Source: Timema cristinae
Taxonomy: Eukaryota; Arthropoda; Insecta; Phasmatodea; Timematidae
Assembly: GCA_039000515.1 (NCBI GenBank)
Contig: JBCFYV010011135.1
Location: 22,850,735 to 22,914,734 of the forward strand
Direction: 5' to 3'
DNA: 64,000 nucleotides
The position numbers and the translations under genes are program-made. Below are positions 22,638 through 64,000 of this stretch, piece by piece. Within the stretch, counting starts at the first letter, position 1, and every line of letters begins with the position of its first letter. Under the pieces are notes generated by a model that was given only the letters and a program-made list of their open reading frames with translations, was not told the DNA's origin and did no database searches.

Positions 22638-24364
22638 AAGCTATCACTTTTGATGACTCTAATGAAAACAGATGGTAATATATTAATGTGATAGTTAACC
22701 ACAGTAATTTAGGCCAATATTATTTATATATTTATTTGAGGTCGGACACAAAGTTTATTTATAGTTTTATTCCCCTTAAAAAAAATATTAACACTACTTT
22801 CACAAAAACTTCTAACGAACATAGCTTCAAAATGGCCACTGACGAATCTAAACCATCTGATTGAACATAACGGTAAATAGGTTTTTTACAATGATGTAGA
22901 CAAGCAGTTGATGAAAAAAATTTATTCAGTTAAATATTTCAAAATACGATAAAATAATTATAAAATCATGTATGTAAAAAAATGACAACAATTTTCTCTT
23001 TTCCAAGTAAATATGATGCTGTATTAAAAGATATTGATGTGTGAACTATATTACACAAAATCAGTAACGTTCCAAAACGAAAAATAAGTACCGAGTTGGA
23101 TAAAAAGAAATTATCTAAAAAAAATGAATAGTATGGGAAAACTTAAGTTTACGTTATTTTAAATGTAATATATAACAGGTAATTAAAGATCTTTACATTT
23201 ATAACAAAACTGTGATCTTTTACAAGTGTTTGCAACCCAAACCTAAAAATATGATTTTTCGAACTGTCATCCAGATAAAAACCTATCGTGAACGGAATAT
23301 AAGTTCAAAACTGTGTGTCAAAATCTAATAATGATGGAAAAGAATCATAAATTTGTATTTGTCATCAGTATTAATTCTATTTTCAAACGACCCCTTATTT
23401 CATAAGGTTTCTTCCTGCTGAACCAAATCTAGGATGGTTAAAATATTATACATACACATTCCTTTGTGGGAGGAAACCAAATACTCTGAATAAAACTATA
23501 CGAACTTTGCTAAGATTATGACACACTTCCAGAAAGGAGATGAGTGGGCGCACCGCTAAAAGTTTGCAAACTCGACGCTAAGATGATCCCAAACACAAGC
23601 TGTTCAACAGTCAACTATTTAACGACTTTATTAATGCCAAAAGTTTGTAGAGGAGCGGAATAAGCTCTTTAACCAAAAATAACTTTGTTGGTAGTTTTAT
23701 TGAGATTCAAAATGAAAGGAAAGTTTCCCTTTATGACTAACTTGTCTGTTCAACGTTATCTAAAATGCCATTATTTGAACCAACATATAAGTTTTAACAA
23801 CAGGCTGAGCTTAGATTGCAAGGATGATGCTCAAGGGCATAGAAAGGTGGGGGTCCAGGGGGTACAGACACCCCAGGGATTTGTTGAACACCCCCTTGTG
23901 GGGGGGGGGGGGAGGTCCACAAAAACATATAACTAAATGTTAATTTATTTTTTTTTTTTTTTTTACTTTTACTACAGTTTTAAATGTATATGTCATCAAA
24001 CAAATATTATTTAATGAATATTTTAATTACTCACCTTCAAAATACACCTTGTACAGCTTCTGAATTTTAAAATTAGCTTTGTCAAAATTTCAAATACTGT
24101 ACTTCTTTTCACTGGTGCAGCCAAAGGGGGGGGGAGGAGGTTTAGGGTTGAAAGCTGTTGAAATCATATATGAGTAACTCTACAAATGAAGACAACTTAA
24201 TGGGCTTCATGTACATATATCCAGAGGTGTCAGTTACGGACTTATGTGGAAAACCTTTGTCAAAACTGGCATCCCCTGATGAAAGTTATGTTCACACGAC
24301 ATTCAGTTCGATGGAGCCGATACTTTCAAAACTACCAGATAAGTGTCAATAAATGATGGTTTCT

Positions 24365-24600
24365 TTAAACAGAAAAATGACACCTAAGACATAAGAATCA
24401 AACCTGGGACCTGCACCAATGCTCTACAACTAAGATATCCAGGAGTCAGTGTGTGCCCAGGGCTCTTATTTTAAGGCAGACCTGTGATGGACGTGGGGAA
24501 ATCGTCAGCTATTTATGCGCAATTAATTAAGATCGCAGAGCTATCAGACAATTCAGCCACTAGGTCTAGGTTCGATTCCTATGACCAGGTGTAATTTTTC
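24365..24600. repeat. two opposed tRNA-like remnants
   Basis: A minus-strand B box (AATCAAACCTGGGACC) at about 24388 and a plus-strand one (AGGTTCGATTCCTATGACC) at about 24569 face outward. No intact tRNA cloverleaf was made out; SINE-head remnants are the likeliest reading. Confidence 0.4.
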
Positions 24601-25750
24601 AATTTAAAAAATATTATATTTAGACATGGTTATAACCATACTTGACCACTATAATAGTTTGTCTTTCAGATAAAGATAAATAAATAATAATGGTTTGACA
24701 ATAGCAGCAGAAACATTTAATTATGTAACATTTTTACAATTAATAATATTCACAGCAACATCAAATAATATCACAACAATTGATCATTTCATATATATTA
24801 TTTGATCAAAATTTCTAGAAAAAAATCATTCAAAAATGTTATATCATTAAGACTAAAAATATAAATTATTATAAAATATAACCTTATTAAAAGTAATTAA
24901 ATAAATACTAGTACACAACTCTATATCCTTAATGCTCTCTGATTCCTTAAGATATTTCAATCTTCAAATCATGTGATAGCCTATCAACGAATGAAGTTCA
25001 ACACATAATCCAATCAATCTAATTTAAATCTAAAAATTTCAAAATATTTTTTGACAATTAACATTTTTTTATAATGTTATTCTTTAGTTGTTTTAGTTAA
25101 AATAACGAGAGCCTTTGTTTAGTAATGTTTTCTAGGAATTACTATCAAAGGTAGATAAATGAAAATACTATTTGTTGGGAAGATTATGGGAAAATGTATT
25201 CACTCCCATTAATTCTTTCATTTCAATTCATACCTAGATGCTCATTTATTGGTTTAACTGTGATTGGCTCTCCTTAACTATCAAGAACAGTCCCAAGATA
25301 GTTAAAAGTTGATCCAAATCTAAGGACTCTAAAGTTTGAACTTACGGAATCATAATTTGAGTCCGCATTGACTTTTTAAAGACCTATAAATATGGATACA
25401 AAGTATGAATACTATCCTTAACACTAAAAATGCAATATAACATCCCTTGCACATTTCTATATACATTATTAAAACCAACCATAAAAATAAATATCTTAAT
25501 AAAACACTAAAAAAAATCCATACATTTTTTAAGGTACTAAATTAATATTTTTAAGTATTTATTTACAAGCACTTAACAGCAAAAGAGTTGATAACAATTG
25601 TAACTTCTTGATTGTTGTGGACCTCGATCAAATTGTATTCTGTCTGATAATTAGGCAGTTAATTAGTAGTTAGTATCCAATAAAAGCTGCTGAGCAAATA
25701 TCCGAATATGAATCCAGAAAAAAATGCTAGGAAGACGTATTTTAGGACTT

Positions 25751-25787
<37 letters not shown>

Positions 25788-25798
25788 TTATATGCATT

Positions 25799-26203
25799 AG
25801 GGTTGACTTGTAGGGGACGCGAGAAAAGAACAGTGTTTTTGCAGTTTTTTATAGCAAAACAATTTTTTGGTCTAAATAAATCAAATATTGCTTCAGTGCA
25901 TTCATATAGAATAATTTTCTTCGCACTATAACATAAACTGGTTCTTGAATATCTGTCAAAGGTGTCCTGGAATATTATGACAAATTTTTCTCTTCATTTA
26001 AAAAGTTTGTCATCTAATGCCACTATGTTCATGACAGATATTCAACACCTGTTGATACCACCGTGTGAAGAAAATTAAACTCCAGGTTTGTACTGGAGAA
26101 GTATTTTACTTATTTTGGCAAAAAAAAAAAGTTTTGTTATACAAACTGAAAAAAAAAAAAAACACTGGCTTTTTCTTAAGTTCCCCGCATATCCACCTTA
26201 AGA
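25799..26203. mobile_element. palindromic TTAA MITE
   Basis: Left TTAGGGTTGACTTGTAGGGG, right CCCCGCATATCCACCTTAA. GACGCGAGAAAAG and CTTTTTCTTAAG subterminal pair; central GATATTCAACACCTGTTGAT. Poly-A and poly-T tracts differ between arms. Confidence 0.82.
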
Positions 26204-26423
26204 GTTAAGCAGAAATTTCTAAAAGCCAAAAGCAAAGTGGGTTTAATACATTATTGGATGAAGATGTCGGCTTTAGGAGAATAAACACAGAGGAGGGAAA
26301 TATAAATTACAATACAATTGGTGTTGTGACCCCTCCTATTAAATGACATCATTTGATATGCAAATATCCATTCTAAGCTCATATACCAGTTAAAATAAAA
26401 TTAAAAAATTTAATTTATTTTTA

Positions 26424-26427
<4 letters not shown>

Positions 26428-26458
<31 letters not shown>

Positions 26459-26724
26459 GCACCGCGTCTTACTACCCGTTCGGGTTATACGCACTTACGC
26501 TAATGTGTAATGGTAGGGTGATTGTGAGATGAAATGGAGAAACCTACAGTTTAACGTGGAATCCGAACCACGGTGGAGGCCTGGCATTCCTCACATTCAC
26601 AAGATGTCTTGCCAGAGGTGAAGGAAGGGTTTGGTAATCAGATAAATCTGTGCCGGGACCGAGGATTGAACCCCGGCCGCCAGCACAGAAGTCTGACACC
26701 TTACCACTAGACCACCATGTCACC
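26428..26724 (-). repeat. SINE-A, inverted, full length
   Basis: Starts in (TTA)9 and ends ACCACCATGTCACC at 26724. TTTAATTtATT before and TTTAATTAATT after are a plausible but AT-rich target-site duplication. Confidence 0.92.
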
Positions 26725-28623
26725 CTTTAATTAATTAAATACCACATCAATATTGATAACTATAATCACTAAATTTTATGAAATTACACAATTTAGGTTC
26801 TTTAAGTTTACTTTGGCTAGTAGTATGTGTCGAATTACCCTTTTTAATAGATATTAAAAAAAGAGGTGACATTCGCCCAAACACATTTCACCCTTTGATA
26901 AGGTTAAAAGAAAGGTGACATCATCCCAAACACATTTTAATTATTAAGTAAAATTTAATGTATACATATATCAAACGTATTACTTACTATGCTTTATACT
27001 CAATATAAATCCAAGTAAATATTAAATAGTTAATATCGTAGGTAAGTTAACATCAAATTACCTCATATTTCAGATATTTGAGTAGGTCCGGTTTCTTTCT
27101 TTAAAAAAAAAGTCAAAAATAATCATAATGTCCATCTATATTCAAAAAGTAAATAAACATTTACCATTATAAAATCAACGTTGCCAATGACAAGTTATTA
27201 TCAACTTACAAAAATAAAGACCAAGATATTGTCAAATCACCAATATAGATATTCTTGACTAGCAAATATTTAAAGTAATTACTATCACTCCAAATTTAAA
27301 TATTCACAAATAGAAACAAATGATTTTATTAAAAAGGCTTCTAATCCCATAATTTTGTGACAATTTTTACTTATGTTCCATTTAAAACTGAGAAGTATTA
27401 TTAGTGCTAGTTACATTTATCTGTGGTTCATATTGCATAATACTTGTTTGCTGTAAGGGCAGTTTATTGTGAATTGAAACTAAGCGGTAATCAAAGACAT
27501 AGAATTATTAAATTAAATCGGTCATCAAAACTTTAAACCCAGGGGAATTTAGAAGCAAAAAGAAATATATGCCGAGAATAAATAGTTTATAATGGTTAAT
27601 TATTGTGAACACACTTCCATTATAAGAATGTCATTTTAAATTGAGTGAATATAATAATTTTTTTTACTGTTACAGATTAAAACACTCATTCTAAAATAAA
27701 TAATAATAATAATATAATAATAATATAATAAAGAAGAAGAAGAAGAAGTGATGTCACATGTTTTTAACAATTCCAATTCTCGATTCCAATTCTTAAGTTA
27801 AATCTAGATATTTCAATTCTCGATTTCAATTCTTGTATATTTCCTATTTCATTATTTTGCAAAGCATTAATCTCTTATAAAAACATTACATACTCAACTT
27901 CATATCATAGCAAAAAAAAATTAAAAAATGTAAATATTGATTTTTTTTTAAATAATTTTTAGTTTAAAAAATATAAAAAGATAAATTTTACCAAGTATTA
28001 AAGCATATATTGTATAAGATTAGTAAAATAATTAGAAATTACTATAGTAAGCATGTATTTTTACCTACAAATAATGTCTCGCTGAGTCAAATATTTATAA
28101 ATAATTAAAACAACTTATAACAAATAACTTTCGAAAGTACAAGTTTTTTAAATTCACCCAATAGGGCTGTTAACGTAACCAAAATACATGGCAAATAACG
28201 GCAAATAAACTAAAATGGGAGATAATTGTTTACAAATCATCTGAATTTTGCCATTTTGCTTGGTTGCCAGTATTTTCATTGAGAGATAATAATCAAAATA
28301 TCAAGACTTGTAATATACTAAGATAGATTTTTGATTATTTCAATAGTATTAGGAATTGTAGTTATATAAGAATTGAATTTGAAAACCCTAATAATAATGA
28401 TTAATAATGCTCTGCTTGTGTCATGAAAGCTGAGGTATAAGTCTTTAAGCTATATTCCACACCTTTTGGAGATACCCTAGATGTACGACCTTGAACGTCG
28501 GTCAAACACTTCAAGAGGAGTTTAAATTGATGGTTGGGATTCCACAACGCGTGGCAGATCCCAGCAGCTAATAACACCAGTGTACATGACAGAGGAACCA
28601 AACAAAACTTGTCGTAAGTTGAG
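26725..28623. other. AT-rich 3' flank of TECPR1
   Basis: No gene seen. There is a partial direct repeat at 26865-26945 (GGTGACATTCGCCC / GGTGACATCATCCC, both followed by AAACACATTT) and another at 27770-27835 (CAATTCTCGATT). The minus-strand frame 28401-28601 lies beyond the TECPR1 stop and is not part of its coding sequence. Confidence 0.55.
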
Positions 28624-28629
28624 TTTATT
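28624..28629 (-). terminator. polyadenylation signal AATAAA for TECPR1
   Basis: A canonical AATAAA begins four bases after the TAA stop. Cleavage would be expected 10-30 bases further, around 28595-28615, giving a very short 3' UTR. A later alternative signal cannot be excluded because the flanking DNA is AT-rich. Confidence 0.6.
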
Positions 28630-28633
28630 GTTA

Positions 28634-61679
<33,046 letters not shown>

Positions 61680-61763
61680 CTGTAGGAAATTCATGGAGAA
61701 GTATAAATTACAACGATAGGTCAACATCGCACCTATCATGTTTTAGTTCATAAGAGGTGTTAC

Positions 61764-61862
61764 TTACTTTGCAGCATTAGGAACTAGAGAGTTCATTGCT
61801 GTACTTACAAAAGTACGCCACCTATACCTATCTTGAGCTAGTTCTATCCAGTCCACCTCATT
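61764..61862 (-). mobile_element. LINE ORF2 C-terminus that seeds the 46-bp array
   Basis: The minus strand reads EVDWIELAQDRYRWRTFV then STAMNSLVPNAAK and TAA at 61764-61766: the well-known 'DWIxLAQDRxRWRxLV' end of insect non-LTR retrotransposon polyproteins. Confidence 0.85.
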
Positions 61863-63345
61863 ACACCCTATCCCTATCTTGAACTAGTTATATCCAGTCC
61901 ACCTCATTACACCCTATCCCCATATGTAACTAGTTCTATCCAGTCCACCTCATTACACCCTATCCCCGTATGTAACTAGTTCTATCCAGTCCACCTCATT
62001 ACACTCTATCCCTATCTTGATCTAGTTCTATCCAGTCCACCTCATTACACCCTATCCCTATCTTGAGCTAGTTCTATCCAGTCCATCTCATTATACCCTA
62101 TCCCTATCTTGAGCTAGTTCTATCCAGTCCATCTCATTACACCCTATCCCTATCTTGAGCTAGTTCTATCCAGTCCATCTCATTACACCCTAAACCTATC
62201 TTGAGCTAGTTCTATCCAGTCCACCTCATTACACCCTATCCCTATCTTGAGCTAGTTATATCCAGTCCACCTCATTACACCCTATCCCCATATGTAACTA
62301 GTTATATCCAGTCCACCTCATTACACCCTATCCCCGTATGCAACTAGTTCTATCCAGTCCACCTCATTACACCCTATCCCTATCTTGAGCTAGTTCTATC
62401 CAGTCCACCTCATTACACCCTATCCCTATCTTGAGCTAGTTCTATCCAGTCCACCTCATTACACCCTATCCCTATCTTGATCTAGTTCTATCCAGTCCAC
62501 CTCATTACACCCTATCCCTATCTTGAGCTAGTTCTATCCAGTCCATCTCATTATACCCTATCCCTATCTTGAGCTAGTTCTATCCAGTCCATCTCATTAC
62601 ACCCTATCCCTATCTTGAGCTAGTTCTATCCAGTCCATCTCATTACACCCTAAACCTATCTTGAGCTAGTTCTATCCAGTCCACCTCATTACACCCTATC
62701 CCTATCTTGAGCTAGTTCTATCCAGTCCACCTCATTACACCCTATCCCCGTATGCAACTAGTTCTATCCAGTCCACCTCATTACACCCTATCCCTATCTT
62801 GAGCTAGTTCTATCCAGTCCACCTCATTACAGCCTATCACTATCTTGAGCTAGTTCTATCCAGTCCATCTCATTATACCCTATCCCTATCTTGAGCTAGT
62901 TCTATCCAGTCCATCTCATTACACCCTAAACCTATCTTGAGCTAGTTCTATCAAGTCCACCTCATTACACCCTATCCCTATCTTGAGCTAGTTATATCCA
63001 GTCCACCTCATTACACCCTATCCCCATATGTAACTAGTTCTATCCAGTCCACCTCATTACACCCTATCCCCGTATGTAACTAGTTCTATCCAGTCCACCT
63101 CAATACACCCTATCCCTATCTTGAGCTAGTTCTATCCAGTCCACCTCATTACAGCCTATCCTTATCTTGAGCTAATTCTATCCAGTCCACCTCATTACAC
63201 TCTATCCCTATCTTGAGCTAGTTCTATCCAGTCCACCTCATTACACCCTATCCCTATCTTGAGCTAGTTCTATCCAGTCCACCTCATTACACTCTATTCC
63301 TATCTTGAGCTAGTTATATCAAGTCCATCAAATTACTCCCTAGTT
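61830..63345 (-). repeat. 46-bp minisatellite, about 33 units, derived from a LINE C-terminus
   Basis: The unit is GTAATGAGGTGGACTGGATA + GAACTAGCTCAAGATAGGGA + TAGGGT on the minus strand and still encodes EVDWIELAQDRDR before a stop. Variant units (CATCTCATTATACCC near 62081 and 62541; TAAACCTATC near 62191 and 62651) recur at 460 bp, that is ten units, showing higher-order duplication. Confidence 0.95.
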
Positions 63346-64000
63346 CTATTTGATCCACTCTATTTCAGCCAATAAATTATAAAGAGTAACCAACTTATTA
63401 TCATTTTAGTCTGAGATTTTGTTAATGCTAGGTAGGTTACATACTACTACGATTGTATCATAAATGATACCGATTGCTTCCTCTTTAATTAACAAGTTTG
63501 TCTAAGCCATTAACATGTATTAAAAAGGCCAGGTTATAATAAGCTACCATGGCCGTAAACAAAATAATTAGTTAAAAAACTATACCTAGTGGAAGAAATA
63601 TTTAATCCCTTTAATTCAACAGTAATATTAAAATTAATTATTTGTAAGCTTTACTAAAATCAGTAATTATTCAGATTAATTATATATTTTGAATAATTTC
63701 TATATTTTATATAAATATGGTTTGGTTTAATAGTGATTTACTATGTACACTATTTAACATGTACTTTCTGAACAAAATAATATATCAGCACACAACTCAC
63801 TCACTACTGCAAGGCTAGGGTGGGGTTTTGGGTGTTAAACAGCCCCCCCCCCCTCTTTCTCACACCCCCCCCCCCCCTCTGCAAAAAAGAATTGTGAACG
63901 CGAAATATATATGGCTTTATTTAAGGTTCAAACAATATCAAAATTAAGATACAAAAACAAATTAGTGGTCTGTGTTTCCATAAAAAAAATCACTTCGGAT
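63346..64000. other. no gene seen at the right edge
   Basis: AT-rich, with two C-runs at 63841-63880. The missing 5' exon(s) of TECPR1 were looked for here on the minus strand (a V-L-W-A-V-type first blade and a YENQ end) and not found, so they probably lie beyond 64000. Confidence 0.55.

Larger units (their letters stand above)
21993..25798. other. long AT-rich stretch without supported genes
   Basis: Apart from a 38-bp duplication (22564), G/C runs near 23895 and 24127, and tRNA-like remnants at 24365-24600, nothing is recognised. The 64-codon plus frame at 24158-24352 (ending EPILSKLPDKCQ then TAA) has more coding-like composition than its surroundings and is followed at once by AATAAATG. 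It could be an isolated terminal exon, but no splice partner or homologue is known to me. Confidence 0.5.

Noticed and set aside
24158..24352. Possible terminal exon of a plus-strand gene
   Set aside because: Coding-like composition and a following AATAAA are suggestive, but no homology, no convincing acceptor and no partner exons were found. Left as a note only.
61830..63345. CRISPR-like array of short repeats
   Set aside because: Units abut without unique spacers, the host is an animal, and the unit is LINE coding sequence.

Overview
This is animal nuclear DNA, AT-rich and full of repeats. It is most likely from an arthropod, probably an insect. Evidence for that: many GT-AG introns of 1-3 kb, several tRNA-derived SINE families with TAA/TTA tails, non-LTR retrotransposon debris, and runs of CCTAA/TTAGG, the arthropod telomere-type pentamer. 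There are no operons or bacterial signals.

One protein-coding gene is supported: a TECPR1-like gene (tectonin beta-propeller repeat-containing protein 1, an autophagy and lysosome-damage factor) on the minus strand. It has 24 visible coding exons from 61679 down to a stop codon at 28634. The N-terminal exon(s) lie beyond the right edge or were not recognised. Read 5' to 3', the exons encode a first DysF domain (61.7-59.4 kb), TECPR blades (57.8-52.9 kb), an acidic/serine-rich linker (53.0-50.6 kb), a PH-like region (50.6-47.7 kb), a complete galectin carbohydrate-recognition domain (44.8-39.2 kb), a second DysF domain (38.1-36.4 kb) and C-terminal TECPR blades (35.1-28.6 kb). The galectin module is the main discovery. 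It occupies exactly three exons flanked by phase-0 introns, keeps the full sugar-binding signature, and sits where I recall vertebrate TECPR1 having only a short linker. A protein combining sphingomyelin-type (DysF), lipid (PH) and glycan (galectin) recognition would be well suited to sensing ruptured endolysosomes; that function is inference.

Four places in the gene (exons 3, 6, 8 and the 16/17 junction) are each one base short of a consistent reading frame, and exon 23 has a net shift. Splice sites and protein similarity are otherwise intact, so consensus indels are likelier than gene decay.

The left 28.6 kb, downstream of the gene, shows no convincing gene. It is a mosaic of SINEs, palindromic TTAA-flanked MITEs, LINE 3' ends, a 64-bp minisatellite, a 73-bp CCTAA-containing repeat and AT-rich DNA. 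The introns contain the same repeats. Two tandem arrays (36.8-37.2 kb and 61.8-63.3 kb) are amplified pieces of LINE reverse-transcriptase C-termini. SINE-A and SINE-B have different tRNA-like heads but the same 3' module, and many copies have perfect target-site duplications, including three 5'-truncated copies.
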